Below are positions 9,010 to 18,336 of a stretch of DNA of 64,000 bases, piece after piece. The notes below the pieces were generated by a model, which did not search any database, was not told the origin of the DNA, and was given only the letters and a program-made list of their open reading frames with translations. The DNA comes from Phaeobacter italicus (lineage in GTDB: Bacteria; Pseudomonadota; Alphaproteobacteria; Rhodobacterales; Rhodobacteraceae). The stretch's first letter is position 1. The number at the start of each line of letters is the position of its first letter. Made by a program: the position numbers and the translations under genes. The DNA is taken from the NCBI RefSeq assembly GCF_001258055.1, contig NZ_CVRM01000011.1:124001-188000 (forward strand), given 5' to 3'.

Positions 9010-9354
9010 ATGCGGGTGATCTACTGGGGGCCCTTTGTTCTGCTGACGCTGGTTCTGGCCGGGATCGGATTTCGCTACGGTGTGATGCGACAGGGGATCA
9101 CGGAGTCCGACGTCATCACCCTTTATGCGCAACGCTACCTTGCCGATCATGCAGCATCCGGACTGGAGGGTGTGCCCCGGACAACCGACTGCTCTGCCCG
9201 GCCTGGCAATGGCCCCTGGACGTGGTTGGTCGTGACATGTGGGGTGGCGGATGAACATGACGCGGCGCTGTTTCGTTACGAGGTAAACTGGCTCGGCGGT
9301 TTGATCCGCCACAGTGGACCAACCCCTCGTTTGCCCGGCGCGCCAAAGACGTGA
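9010..9354 (+). CDS. Small protein with one N-terminal membrane segment, unknown function
   Basis: 114 residues with a hydrophobic stretch at about 5-24 (signal anchor or uncleaved signal). A soluble domain follows, with two Cys, a YAQRYL segment and WTWLVVTCGV. It starts 36 bases after ivd behind an AAGGA site, so it is probably cotranscribed. No family recognised. Confidence 0.65.
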   Translation: MRVIYWGPFVLLTLVLAGIGFRYGVMRQGITESDVITLYAQRYLADHAASGLEGVPRTTDCSARPGNGPWTWLVVTCGVADEHDAALFRYEVNWLGGLIRHSGPTPRLPGAPKT

Positions 9355-9366
9355 GCTGCAATAAAG

Positions 9367-9393
9367 AAAGGCGCCGCAGAAGCGACGCCTTTC
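9367..9393. terminator. Rho-independent terminator between convergent genes
   Basis: Stem GAAAGGCG/CGCCTTTC of 8 bp with a partly paired 11-base interior. It lies between the end of the plus-strand small gene and the end of minus-strand ompW. The T-rich tract on the minus strand favours ompW termination. Confidence 0.6.
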
Positions 9394-9413
9394 CGAAACC
9401 CGAAGGTGAAAGA

Positions 9414-10016
9414 TCAGAAACGGTGCACGTAGCCAAAGCCAACCACGACCGGATCGATTTCTGCGGTGCCGACATCGGTGCCGTTCAGGGTCACATCGGT
9501 GTCGATGTCCATGTAACGGACGTTGAAGCGCAGGGCGCCGCGATCAGACACTTGCCAGTCCGCACCAAGGTTCACGGCCAAGCCAAAGCTGTCATCCAGG
9601 GAGATCACACCAGCAGGAGTGCTTTCCTCAAAGAAGGTGGTGTAGTTGATACCAACGCCGACGAAGGGCTTGAATTTGCTCTGGGTCGGGAAGTGGTAGT
9701 TGATCGACAGGGTGGGCGGCAGTTGTTTTGTGGTCGCCGCATAGCCGCCGTTCAGGAAGATGTCGTGCTCGAACGGGCTGGCAGCCAGCAGCTCGATACC
9801 GATGTTGTCGCGGATGAAGTACTCAGCGGTGAAGGTCAGCGCGGTGTTGTCATCTACGGTTGCCGCTGCACCACCGACGGTGCCGTTGTTGGACTTGGGG
9901 TTCACATTGGCAAAGCCGAAACCAACGGTCCAGTCGCCTTGCGACTGAGCGAGAGCGGGGCCTGCGACAGCGGCGATTGCAGCGCTGAGTGCCAGGGCGG
10001 ATACCATACGGGTCAT
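9414..10016 (-). CDS. ompW: OmpW-family outer membrane protein
   Basis: A 200-residue small beta-barrel porin. The start MTRMVSALAL, preceded by GAGGG, opens a signal peptide cleaved near ALAQ. The mature part has the alternating beta-strand pattern of OmpW and ends ...VGFGYVHRF with the terminal Phe recognised by the BAM complex. OmpW proteins carry small hydrophobic or cationic solutes across the outer membrane and are often oxygen- or iron-regulated. Upstream in-frame codons to 10148 run through the promoter region and are excluded. An FNR-like box lies 62 bases upstream. It interrupts the leucine cluster on the opposite strand. Confidence 0.88.
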   Translation of the reverse strand: MTRMVSALALSAAIAAVAGPALAQSQGDWTVGFGFANVNPKSNNGTVGGAAATVDDNTALTFTAEYFIRDNIGIELLAASPFEHDIFLNGGYAATTKQLPPTLSINYHFPTQSKFKPFVGVGINYTTFFEESTPAGVISLDDSFGLAVNLGADWQVSDRGALRFNVRYMDIDTDVTLNGTDVGTAEIDPVVVGFGYVHRF

Positions 10017-10077
10017 TGGGACTATCCCTCTTCTTTCTTGTACGAGAGATCTATGCGCCATGCTGCTCAGCTCTGCT

Positions 10078-10091
10078 CTGATCTGGATCAA
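10078..10091 (-). promoter_or_regulatory. FNR/FnrL-like box upstream of ompW
   Basis: The 14-mer CTGAT-CTGG-ATCAA matches the FNR consensus TTGAT-N4-ATCAA at 9 of 10 defined positions. It lies 62 bases before the ompW start, a position suited to activation under oxygen limitation. FnrL control of ompW-type genes is known in other bacteria; here it is inferred. Confidence 0.5.
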
Positions 10092-10162
10092 GAAGAGGTC
10101 GTCTTTCCCCTTGGGAATGAACGGAAATTCCGCATAGCAGATATGCAAAAAGCGAAGGGCTG

Positions 10163-11704
10163 ATGATGGCGAGCGATACCACCTATCCTGGTTTGATGGC
10201 CGATGGCAGCTGGGTTTTTCCGGCCCGGCTGAACATGGCGGCGCAGGCGCTGGATCATGACGAGAGCCAGCTGGCGCTGATTGATCTCACCGGGCCAGAT
10301 CGGCAAGACGTGAGCGTCGGGGCCTTGCACGATCACGTCGACCGCATTGCGCGCCATTTGCTGGAAAAGGTCAAACCGGGTGATCGGGTTGGTGTTTTGT
10401 TGAGCCAGTCGGTTGGCTGTGCGGCGGCGCATCTTGCGATCTGGAAGATTGGCGCCATTTCGGTGCCGCTATTTAAACTGTTCCAGCATGACGCTCTGGC
10501 CTCGCGGATCAATGATGCAGGTCTCAGCTATGTGGTGACGGATGCAGCAGGAGAGACGCAACTGGGCGCACTTGCTACGCCGTTGCGGGTGGAGCCGTTG
10601 CTGATAGCAGGGGCAGAGGCCGCCTCTCGTCTGCCTTTTGCGGACACAACGCCGGAAACCCCGGCTGTCCTTATCTATACGTCCGGCACCACCGGCAGCG
10701 CAAAAGGCGCCGTTCACGGGCATCGGGTATTGTCCGGCCATCTGCCGGGCGTTGCGATCAGCCATGACCACTTGGGTCAATCTGGGGACTGCCTGTGGAC
10801 ACCGGCGGACTGGGCCTGGATCGGGGGGCTGTTCGACGTGCTGATGCCAGGTTTGGCGCTGGGCGTGCCGGTGGTTGCGGCGCGGCTCGACAAATTCACG
10901 CCCGAGGCCTGCGCCGAGATCATTGCACGCGGCGAGGTGCGTAACGTGTTTTTCCCACCCACCGCGCTGCGGGTGCTGAAATCAGCAGGGCAGGGGCTCG
11001 ACGGTTTGCGTTCTGTCGCCAGCGGCGGAGAGCCGCTGGGCGCAGAGATGCTCGCCTGGGGCCAGCAGAATCTGGGCGTCACCATAAATGAGTTCTATGG
11101 CCAGACCGAATGCAACATGACCGTGTCCTCCTGTGCCGTGGACTTCCCGGTTCGTCCCGGCTGCATCGGCAAGCCGGTACCGGGTTGCGTGGTGGAGGTG
11201 ATCGATCCAGATGGCGCCCCCACACAGGGCGAGGGGGATGTGGTCGTGCGTCGCGGGGCTGCATCAATGATGCTGAAATACTGGAACCGCCCCGAGGCAA
11301 CGGAAGAGAAATTTCATGGCGACTGGCTGGTCACCGGTGATCGCGGCATCTGGGAGGGCGACTATCTGCGCTTTGTCGGCCGCGAGGATGATGTCATCAC
11401 CTCTGCGGGCTACCGCATCGGCCCGGCCGAAATCGAAGACTGCCTGATGACCCATCCCGCAGTGGCGACTGTGGGCGTCGTCGGTAAACCCGACCCGCTG
11501 CGCACGGAAATCGTGAAGGCCTATGTGGTGCTGAAAGCAGGCGCCACGGCCACCGAGAAAGAGCTTCAGGATCACGTCAAGCAGCGCCTGGCCCAATACT
11601 CCTATCCCCGCGAGGTGGAATTTCTGGATGCATTGCCGATGACCGTAACCGGTAAGGTGATCCGCAAGGAGCTGAAGGCGCGGGCGGTGAGGGAGGTGAA
11701 CTGA
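10163..11704 (+). CDS. AMP-dependent acyl-CoA synthetase
   Basis: A 513-residue ANL-superfamily ligase activating a carboxylic acid through an acyl-adenylate to its CoA ester. The nucleotide loop is YTSGTTGSAKG at about 172-182. FYGQTECN is the adenine-site motif, TGDRG carries the ATP-ribose Asp, and the C-terminal PMTVTGKVIRKEL holds the adenylation Lys. Within a leucine/isovalerate cluster it probably activates a branched- or short-chain acid such as isovalerate or acetoacetate. Start is ATGATG at 10163/10166 after GAAGGG. Its stop overlaps the next gene (TGATGA). Confidence 0.88.
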   Translation: MMASDTTYPGLMADGSWVFPARLNMAAQALDHDESQLALIDLTGPDRQDVSVGALHDHVDRIARHLLEKVKPGDRVGVLLSQSVGCAAAHLAIWKIGAISVPLFKLFQHDALASRINDAGLSYVVTDAAGETQLGALATPLRVEPLLIAGAEAASRLPFADTTPETPAVLIYTSGTTGSAKGAVHGHRVLSGHLPGVAISHDHLGQSGDCLWTPADWAWIGGLFDVLMPGLALGVPVVAARLDKFTPEACAEIIARGEVRNVFFPPTALRVLKSAGQGLDGLRSVASGGEPLGAEMLAWGQQNLGVTINEFYGQTECNMTVSSCAVDFPVRPGCIGKPVPGCVVEVIDPDGAPTQGEGDVVVRRGAASMMLKYWNRPEATEEKFHGDWLVTGDRGIWEGDYLRFVGREDDVITSAGYRIGPAEIEDCLMTHPAVATVGVVGKPDPLRTEIVKAYVVLKAGATATEKELQDHVKQRLAQYSYPREVEFLDALPMTVTGKVIRKELKARAVREVN

Positions 11705-12207
11705 TGAAACAGCCGGTCCTTTCCATTGTTGCAGCCTGTGCTTGCGCTTTGGGCGCGTCCTTTCCTCTTACTGCGGCAGGTGAGGCGACCCCCGTTTTTG
11801 ATACAGCCGGTTTTCTGAGCGCTTGCACTGGATTTGTTCCCGATGTTGGCTTTGCGGTGCCCATGGATACCCAATGCGTCTCGCAGGTCGTCCGCATGTG
11901 CAACATGAGCCTGGAAAACAATGCTTTACAGTATTGTGTTGATAGCGCCGCGGCGTGGTTGGAGGCGGATGGAGCGCGCATCGTTAGCCAGATGCCCGGC
12001 TTCGACAAAAGTGTTCTTGATGGCAACGGGCCTGCAGGTCTGTCTCTGCCCATGCCTGCTTTGGGCGACGCTCCCGATTGTACCAAGATATCGGACCCCA
12101 ATTTGCCTTCCGAATTAGTGTGCCGCTATTCGGAGGCACTTTCAGAATGGCTCAAACTAAGAGTTCTGATGCGCAGCGAGGATATGACCGGGGAAGCAAG
12201 CCAATGA
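11704..12207 (+). CDS. Exported cysteine-containing protein, unknown function
   Basis: 167 residues, translationally coupled to the acyl-CoA synthetase. The hydrophobic N-terminus ends near LTAAGEA, a likely signal peptide. The mature part has six Cys, consistent with periplasmic disulfides, and a [12 protein letters not shown] segment. No enzyme motif recognised. It sits between synthetase and mccB in the same direction, so it belongs to the catabolic operon by position only. Confidence 0.68.
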   Translation: MKQPVLSIVAACACALGASFPLTAAGEATPVFDTAGFLSACTGFVPDVGFAVPMDTQCVSQVVRMCNMSLENNALQYCVDSAAAWLEADGARIVSQMPGFDKSVLDGNGPAGLSLPMPALGDAPDCTKISDPNLPSELVCRYSEALSEWLKLRVLMRSEDMTGEASQ

Positions 12208-12307
12208 CTCAAGGTGTTGCATACCCGGCGTACGCTGCCCCAACCGGAATGAAAGAAATTTCCCGTATAACGGGACACAGCCTAACCCCTACAACGGGAG
12301 AGTGGAC

Positions 12308-13912
12308 ATGAAACTCACATCCAAGGCGATGCCTTCCTCCGAAGGTTTCAAACAGAACCGCGCGGCGCATATGGACGCGCTGGCGCAGATCAGCGAGGCG
12401 GCTGAGGCTGCGCGCATGGGCGGCGGCGAGAAATCCCGCGCGCGGCACGAAAGCCGCGGCAAGATGCTGCCGCGCCGCCGGGTGGCGAACCTCCTTGATC
12501 CCGGCTCTCCGTTTCTGGAGATCGGCGCGACGGCCGCACATAATATGTATGACGGTGCTGCACCCGCAGCGGGCGTGATCGCAGGCATCGGCCGGGTGCA
12601 TGGGCAAGAGGTCATGGTGGTCTGCAACGACGCCACCGTGAAGGGCGGCACCTATTACCCGATGACGGTCAAGAAACACCTGCGCGCGCAGGAGATCGCC
12701 GAGGAAAACCGTCTCCCCTGCATCTATCTGGTCGACTCGGGCGGTGCCAACCTGCCCAACCAGGATGAGGTCTTCCCCGACCGCGATCATTTCGGGCGCA
12801 TCTTCTACAACCAGGCGCGCATGTCGGCTAAGGGCATTCCACAGATTGCTGTTGTCATGGGCTCTTGCACTGCGGGCGGTGCTTATGTGCCGGCGATGTC
12901 GGACGTCACCATCATCGTGAAGGAGCAGGGCACCATCTTCCTGGCGGGCCCGCCGCTGGTAAAGGCCGCAACGGGCGAGGTTGTCAGTGCCGAAGACCTG
13001 GGCGGCGGCGATGTGCATACGCGCCTGTCCGGCGTGGCCGATTACCTGGCCGAGGATGATGCCCACGCGCTGGCGCTGGCGCGCCGTGCAGTGCAGTCGC
13101 TGAACATCACCAAGCCTCTGACGGTGAACTGGGCCAGCCCGGAAGAGCCTGCCTACGATCCTGAGGAAATCCTCGGCGTGGTGCCCGGCGACCTACGCAC
13201 GCCTTATGACATTCGCGAGGTGATCGCGCGTCTGGTCGACGGCTCCCGCTTTGACGAGTTCAAGCCGCGCTTTGGCGAGACCCTGGTGACCGGCTTTGCC
13301 CATGTGAAAGGCTGCCCGGTTGGGATTATCGCCAACAACGGGGTGCTGTTCTCGGAAGCTGCCCAGAAAGGCGCGCATTTCGTCGAACTGTGCAGCCAGC
13401 GCAAGATCCCGCTGGTGTTCCTGCAGAACATCACCGGCTTCATGGTTGGCCGCAAATACGAAAACGAGGGCATCGCCCGCCACGGCGCCAAGATGGTGAC
13501 GGCGGTGGCGACCACCAATGTGCCGAAAGTGACGATGCTGGTCGGCGGCTCGTTCGGGGCCGGTAACTACGGCATGTCGGGGCGGGCCTACTCGCCGCGC
13601 TTCCTGTGGACCTGGCCGAACTCCCGCATTTCGGTGATGGGTGGCGAGCAGGCCGCAGGCGTGCTGGCAACGGTGAAACGTGATGCCATCGAACGCCAGG
13701 GCGGCAGCTGGAGCGCTGACGAAGAAGCGGCGTTCAAGCAGCCCACGATCGACATGTTCGAAGAGCAGAGCCATCCGCTTTATGCTTCCGCACGGCTCTG
13801 GGACGACGGCATCATCGACCCGCGCAAATCGCGCGACGTGCTGGCCCTGTCCCTGAGCGCTGCCCTGAATGCGCCGATCGAAGATACACGCTTTGGCGTG
13901 TTCCGGATGTGA
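12308..13912 (+). CDS. mccB: Methylcrotonyl-CoA carboxylase, carboxyltransferase (beta) subunit
   Basis: Transfers the carboxyl group from biotin to 3-methylcrotonyl-CoA in leucine breakdown. The 534-residue protein has the two crotonase-like carboxyltransferase domains: an N-terminal CoA-binding half with the [15 protein letters not shown] stretch characteristic of MCC beta, and a C-terminal half with [16 protein letters not shown] and [15 protein letters not shown]. The start at 12308 has GGGAG 7-8 bases upstream; a GTG two codons earlier overlaps that site. Partner of the biotin subunit encoded at 14341. Confidence 0.96.
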   Translation: MKLTSKAMPSSEGFKQNRAAHMDALAQISEAAEAARMGGGEKSRARHESRGKMLPRRRVANLLDPGSPFLEIGATAAHNMYDGAAPAAGVIAGIGRVHGQEVMVVCNDATVKGGTYYPMTVKKHLRAQEIAEENRLPCIYLVDSGGANLPNQDEVFPDRDHFGRIFYNQARMSAKGIPQIAVVMGSCTAGGAYVPAMSDVTIIVKEQGTIFLAGPPLVKAATGEVVSAEDLGGGDVHTRLSGVADYLAEDDAHALALARRAVQSLNITKPLTVNWASPEEPAYDPEEILGVVPGDLRTPYDIREVIARLVDGSRFDEFKPRFGETLVTGFAHVKGCPVGIIANNGVLFSEAAQKGAHFVELCSQRKIPLVFLQNITGFMVGRKYENEGIARHGAKMVTAVATTNVPKVTMLVGGSFGAGNYGMSGRAYSPRFLWTWPNSRISVMGGEQAAGVLATVKRDAIERQGGSWSADEEAAFKQPTIDMFEEQSHPLYASARLWDDGIIDPRKSRDVLALSLSAALNAPIEDTRFGVFRM

Positions 13913-13919
13913 GGCAAAA

Positions 13920-14348
13920 ATGACCTCCCTTGCTGAAGCCATCGCAGAGTTTCCCGGCGCGCAAAGCTATCGCCCCGGCGATTCACCGGCATTGAACGCC
14001 GAAATCATCGGCCTGATCCGGTCGGGGGCCAAGACCGTCAGCTGCGAAGCCTGGTCGGTCTTTGACGATGGTTTGGAGAGCCTCCCCGAGGTGGGGCGCG
14101 TGGATATCGTCTTGAGCTGGGACGGAACCGCCGCCTGCGCCACACAGACGGAAAAAGTGGAAAAGATCCGCTTTTGCGATGTGACGGCAGAGATGGTTCC
14201 GCGGCAGGGGGAATTCAAAGATTTGGAGCACTGGCGAGCCGGGTATCAAGCCTACATGACCCGCGCGGGCCGCTTTCACCAGAACGCACCGATGATGGTT
14301 GAGACCTTTCGTCTGGTCCGTGATTTCGGAGACCACAAAGATGTTTGA
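13920..14348 (+). CDS. ASCH-domain protein
   Basis: 142 residues resembling the ASCH fold, a PUA-like beta-barrel thought to bind RNA or modified nucleosides. The SGAKTVSCEAW segment corresponds to the family G-x-K-x-x-T/S loop, and FCDVTAEMVPRQGEF to the following strand and helix. Start is ATG after GTGAGG. It begins 8 bases after mccB and overlaps the mccA start by 8 bases, so it is fully embedded in the carboxylase operon. Its role there is unknown. Confidence 0.75.
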   Translation: MTSLAEAIAEFPGAQSYRPGDSPALNAEIIGLIRSGAKTVSCEAWSVFDDGLESLPEVGRVDIVLSWDGTAACATQTEKVEKIRFCDVTAEMVPRQGEFKDLEHWRAGYQAYMTRAGRFHQNAPMMVETFRLVRDFGDHKDV

Positions 14349-16290
14349 CAAGATTCTGATCGCAAACCGCGGCGAGATCGCCTGCCGCGTGATGGAAACC
14401 GCCCGCGCCATGGGCGTGAAAACGGTTGCCGTCTATTCCGACGCAGATCGTGGCGCAAAGCATGTCGCCATGGCGGATGAGGCCTGCCATATCGGTACTG
14501 GCCCTGCGCCTGCTGACAGCTACCTCCTTGGGGATGAGATTATCGCAATTGCCCAATCGACAGGGGCTCAGGCGATCCATCCGGGCTATGGCTTTCTTTC
14601 GGAAAACCCGGACTTTGTTGATGCCGTTGAGGCCGCTGGCCTCACCTTTATTGGCCCGTCCGCTGATGCGATCCGAAAAATGGGGCTGAAGGACGCGGCC
14701 AAGGTATTGATGGAGGAGGCGGGTGTTCCGGTCGTACCGGGCTACCACGGCACCAATCAGGATGCAGGGTTCCTGCAGGAACAAGCGGATCAGATCGGCT
14801 ATCCTGTTCTCATCAAGGCTGTTGCCGGTGGTGGCGGCAAGGGGATGCGGCTGGTCGAGGCTGCTGGTGACTTTGCCGAAGCACTGAAGAGCGCACAGGG
14901 CGAGGCCACCACTGCCTTTGGCAACCCGGACGTCTTGATCGAAAAATACATCCAGCAACCGCGCCACATTGAGGTGCAGGTCTTTGGTGACGGAACCCAC
15001 GCGGTGCATCTGTTTGAGCGGGACTGTTCACTGCAGCGCCGCCACCAGAAGGTGATTGAGGAGGCGCCCGCACCCGGCATGACCCCGGAAATGCGCGAAG
15101 CGATGGGGCAGGCCGGCGTGCGCGCGGCCGAGGCGATCGGCTATAAGGGCGCAGGCACGGTGGAGTTCATCGTCGATGGATCTGACGGGCTGCGCACCGA
15201 CGGGTTCTGGTTCATGGAAATGAACACCCGACTGCAGGTCGAACACCCCGTCACCGAACTCATCACCGGTGTCGATCTGGTGGAATGGCAGCTGCGTGTG
15301 GCCTCGGGCGAGAGCCTGCCTGCCCAGCAGGACGATCTCTCCATCACGGGCCACGCGTTTGAAGCCCGGCTTTATGCAGAAGACGTGCCCAAGGGGTTCC
15401 TGCCTGCGACCGGCACCCTGACTCATCTGTCCTTCCCCGAAAGCTGCCGCGCGGACAGTGGCGTGCGGGCTGGCGACACGATCAGCCCGTGGTACGATCC
15501 GATGATCTCTAAGGTCATCGTGCATGGACCCACCCGCGCCATTGCCCTGTCCCGCCTGTCGCAGGCCCTGGCCGAGACGGAAGTGGGCGGCACGGTGACA
15601 AACCTGGCTTTCCTTGGTGCGCTGGCCGCACATGAGGGGTTTGCAGCGGGAGAGGTCGACACCGGGCTGATCGCGCGGGATCTTGAGCAGCTGGTCAAGG
15701 CGCCTGAGGTCAAGCCGGAACACAAGGCCGCAGCAGCCATGCAGGCGCTTGGGCTGATCAATGGCAGCTGGGAGACGGGCTTTACTCTCTGGTCCGACAT
15801 GCGCCGTTCCGTGCACCTCAGCTATCAGGGGGAGCCCTTTGAGGCGATGGTCGAAGTTGACGGGCCGGATCGACAGCTTTGGGAATTCCCCGAGGATCCT
15901 GACGCTCAGGTCTGCGCGAACCGGATCGGTGGCGGCTGGGTTCTGGGGGGCGATCGTCTCCCGGCCATGTCGCAGTCCGGAAACACGATTACCGTATTTG
16001 ATGGCTATGGCCTGCAGTTCGAGGTGGTTGACCCGCTTGAACGTGCCTCGGCAGCGGGAGGGGACCAGAACGTGATCGAGGCCCCGATGCCGGGATTGGT
16101 CAAGGCGGTTTTTGCCGAAGCGGGGCAGAGCGTCAAAGAAGGTGAACGATTGGCTATCCTTGAGGCGATGAAAATGGAACACTCACTCTTGGCGGCGCGC
16201 GATGGCGTTGTGGCCGAGGTGCTGGCCGCGGCTGGTGATCAGGTCGAAGCGGGTGCAGCCCTGGTTCGTCTGGAAGAGGCGGACAGCTAA
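14341..16290 (+). CDS. mccA: Methylcrotonyl-CoA carboxylase, biotin-containing (alpha) subunit
   Basis: ATP-dependent biotin carboxylase plus biotin carrier, 649 residues. Biotin carboxylase domain from MFDKILIANRGEIACRV to about 450, with the glycine-rich GGGGKGMR ATP loop and EMNTRLQVEHPVTE active-site stretch. A BT-like middle region follows, then a C-terminal biotinyl domain with EAMKM, whose Lys at about 611 carries biotin. The in-frame codons upstream of 14341 lie inside the ASCH gene. The biotin ligase needed to load it is encoded at 35144. Confidence 0.96.
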   Translation: MFDKILIANRGEIACRVMETARAMGVKTVAVYSDADRGAKHVAMADEACHIGTGPAPADSYLLGDEIIAIAQSTGAQAIHPGYGFLSENPDFVDAVEAAGLTFIGPSADAIRKMGLKDAAKVLMEEAGVPVVPGYHGTNQDAGFLQEQADQIGYPVLIKAVAGGGGKGMRLVEAAGDFAEALKSAQGEATTAFGNPDVLIEKYIQQPRHIEVQVFGDGTHAVHLFERDCSLQRRHQKVIEEAPAPGMTPEMREAMGQAGVRAAEAIGYKGAGTVEFIVDGSDGLRTDGFWFMEMNTRLQVEHPVTELITGVDLVEWQLRVASGESLPAQQDDLSITGHAFEARLYAEDVPKGFLPATGTLTHLSFPESCRADSGVRAGDTISPWYDPMISKVIVHGPTRAIALSRLSQALAETEVGGTVTNLAFLGALAAHEGFAAGEVDTGLIARDLEQLVKAPEVKPEHKAAAAMQALGLINGSWETGFTLWSDMRRSVHLSYQGEPFEAMVEVDGPDRQLWEFPEDPDAQVCANRIGGGWVLGGDRLPAMSQSGNTITVFDGYGLQFEVVDPLERASAAGGDQNVIEAPMPGLVKAVFAEAGQSVKEGERLAILEAMKMEHSLLAARDGVVAEVLAAAGDQVEAGAALVRLEEADS

Positions 16291-16380
16291 ATCGCTGGCA
16301 TGGGTGCGGCTTTGGCCGTGCCCGCGCTGCACGGCCCGAAGGGCCAGTTGATTTGTGCATTGAGCTTGGGAGGATAGCCT

Positions 16381-17232
16381 GTGAGTGAAAGTGTCGAGAT
16401 TTTCGAAGTCGGACCGAGAGACGGACTGCAAAATGAAAAGCGGGATATACCTGTCGCCGAGAAAGTGGCGCTGGTTGACCGTCTTACGCAGGCGGGGTTC
16501 CGGCGCATTGAAGTCGCGAGCTTTGTGTCTCCCAAGTGGGTTCCCCAAATGGCTGGCTCTGCGGATGTGCTCGCCGGGATCAACCGGGGGAGCGATGTGC
16601 GCTATGCTGCACTGACACCCAACATGCGCGGCTATGAGGACGCGCTGGCGGCCAAGGCTGATGAAATCGCGATTTTTGCCTCTGCCTCCGAAGGGTTTTC
16701 CCAAGCCAACATCAATGCCAGCGTGGCCGAATCCATCGAACGGTTCACCCCGATCATTGAGGCCGCCCGCCACATCGACCTGCCTGTGCGGGGCTATATT
16801 TCCTGCGTCGTCGAGTGTCCGTTTGACGGCCCCACAGACCCGGGCGCTGTTGCCGATCTTGCCGACCGGCTGTTTTCGATGGGCTGCTATGAGATTTCGC
16901 TCGGCGACACCATCGGCCAGGCGACGCCCGATTCGATCGCGCGAATGCTGCTTGCGGTGCGTGACCGGGTGCCGGTCAGTCGCCTTGCGGGTCACTATCA
17001 TGACACGGCAGGGCGGGCGATTGACAACATCGATGCGTCGCTGTCGCTTGGGGTGCGGGTGTTTGATGCGGCTGTTGGCGGTTTGGGCGGATGCCCTTAT
17101 GCGCCCGGTGCGGCAGGCAATGTGGCAACCGAAGCCGTGCATGAGCATCTGACGCGCCTTGGCTATGAGACGGGGCTGGACGCAGAGGTGCTGTCTGATG
17201 CTGCCGAAATGGCACGGGCCATGCGGGGCTGA
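16381..17232 (+). CDS. Hydroxymethylglutaryl-CoA lyase
   Basis: Cleaves HMG-CoA to acetoacetate and acetyl-CoA, the last step of leucine degradation. The 283-residue TIM-barrel has the N-terminal EVGPRDGLQNE signature (Arg13, Asp14), the GHYHDT metal-binding strand, and the catalytic-loop Cys238 in GGLGGCPYAPGA. Start is GTG with GGGAGG about 8 bases upstream. Family gene names in use are mvaB, hmgL and liuE. Confidence 0.95.
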   Translation: MSESVEIFEVGPRDGLQNEKRDIPVAEKVALVDRLTQAGFRRIEVASFVSPKWVPQMAGSADVLAGINRGSDVRYAALTPNMRGYEDALAAKADEIAIFASASEGFSQANINASVAESIERFTPIIEAARHIDLPVRGYISCVVECPFDGPTDPGAVADLADRLFSMGCYEISLGDTIGQATPDSIARMLLAVRDRVPVSRLAGHYHDTAGRAIDNIDASLSLGVRVFDAAVGGLGGCPYAPGAAGNVATEAVHEHLTRLGYETGLDAEVLSDAAEMARAMRG

Positions 17233-17265
17233 GCCAGCGGCGCATTGCAGTCCAAATCTGATGAT

Positions 17266-17288
17266 GCCGCCGGAAAACAACCGGCGGC
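17266..17288 (+). other. Hairpin between HMG-CoA lyase and hydratase genes
   Basis: Perfect 8-bp stem GCCGCCGG/CCGGCGGC with a 7-base A-rich loop, 28 bases before the hydratase start and with no T-run. It could stabilise mRNA ends or influence translation; it does not look like a terminator. Confidence 0.4.
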
Positions 17289-17315
17289 GCACAGGATCTT
17301 TTGAAAGGCATATGG

Positions 17316-18098
17316 ATGTACAACACACTCACCCTGTCTCGGGATGACCGCGGCGTTGCAACGCTGATGTTGAACCGACCGGAAAAACACAATGCCATGT
17401 CGGGCGAGATGCTGCAGGAGCTGAAGGCGGCCGCAGCGACGCTGGCGGCGGACAGGTCGGTCCGTGTGGTTGTGCTGACCGGCGCTGGCAAGAGTTTCTG
17501 CGCAGGTGGTGATCTGGGATGGATGCAGGCGCAGATGACTGCGGACGCTGAAACGCGCGCGCGGGAAGCCCGCGTGCTGGCAGAGATGTTGATGGCGATC
17601 AACACGCTTCCTCAACCCGTGATCGGAGCGATTCAGGGTAACGCTTTTGGTGGTGGTGTCGGAATGGCCTCCGTGTGTGATGTCGCCATCGGCGCGGACC
17701 ACATCAAGATGGGGCTGACCGAAACTCGGCTTGGCCTGATTCCCGCAACCATCGGCCCCTATGTCGTTGCGCGGATGGGCGAAGCGCGCGCGCGGCGCGT
17801 CTTTATGTCTGCGCGCCTGTTTGATGCTCCGGAGGCGGTGGAGCTGGGGATTCTCGCAAAAGCCGTCCCTGCTGCTGATTTGGAGGCCGCAATCGAGGCC
17901 GAAGTTGTCCCATATCTGAGCTGCGCACCCGAAGCAGTGGGGGCTGCAAAGGCTCTTGTGCGGGATCTGGGGCCGAAAATCGACGATGCGGTCATTGATC
18001 ACACAATTGCGGCATTGGTCGAACGTTGGGAGGGCAGCGAAGCGCCAGAAGGCATCGCGGCCTTCTTTGCAAAGGAAAAACCCAGCTGGCAGCGTTAA
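17316..18098 (+). CDS. Enoyl-CoA hydratase family protein, probable methylglutaconyl-CoA hydratase
   Basis: A 260-residue crotonase-fold enzyme. The oxyanion-hole strand is KSFCAGGDLGWM, followed by the GNAFGGGVGMASVCDVAIG segment and TETRLGLIPATIGPY with the active-site Glu. By context it hydrates 3-methylglutaconyl-CoA to HMG-CoA, between MCC and the lyase. Start ATG at 17316 has GAAAGG 7 bases upstream; the in-frame TTG at 17301 is less likely. Last gene of the leucine cluster. Confidence 0.92.
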   Translation: MYNTLTLSRDDRGVATLMLNRPEKHNAMSGEMLQELKAAAATLAADRSVRVVVLTGAGKSFCAGGDLGWMQAQMTADAETRAREARVLAEMLMAINTLPQPVIGAIQGNAFGGGVGMASVCDVAIGADHIKMGLTETRLGLIPATIGPYVVARMGEARARRVFMSARLFDAPEAVELGILAKAVPAADLEAAIEAEVVPYLSCAPEAVGAAKALVRDLGPKIDDAVIDHTIAALVERWEGSEAPEGIAAFFAKEKPSWQR

Positions 18099-18242
18099 AA
18101 GCGGCGTTATTGTCGCATTTCATTCACCAAGGCGTGCCTTTGACCGGGCGCGCCTTATCCTATGAAAACAATAGGGTTTAAAGGGCGTGATGTTGTTCTG
18201 CCGCGTCGGTTACAGAAGGTTCATCCATTAACGATGCCTTGG

Positions 18243-18271
18243 TTGACGGTGAGAGGGCAGGGGAGTAGACA
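18243..18271 (+). promoter_or_regulatory. Candidate nuo operon promoter
   Basis: TTGACG (18243-18248) and TAGACA (18266-18271) with a 17-base spacer, 66 bases before nuoA. A GTTGAC/GTCAAC inverted pair (18242-18247, 18281-18286) flanks the predicted start site. The -10 box is a weak match. Confidence 0.4.
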
Positions 18272-18336
18272 CTGCCCCAAGTCAACACGCCAATTGACGG
18301 CGCGCAGGAATCCGCGCGCACGGAAAGGAGCCACTC

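Noticed and set aside
7693-9312. 539-codon minus-strand open frame opposite ivd
   Set aside because: ivd on the plus strand has full acyl-CoA dehydrogenase signatures and a ribosome site.
18129-18156. AAGGCG...CGCCTT after the hydratase gene as terminator
   Set aside because: Only 6 bp of stem with a long loop and no T-run.
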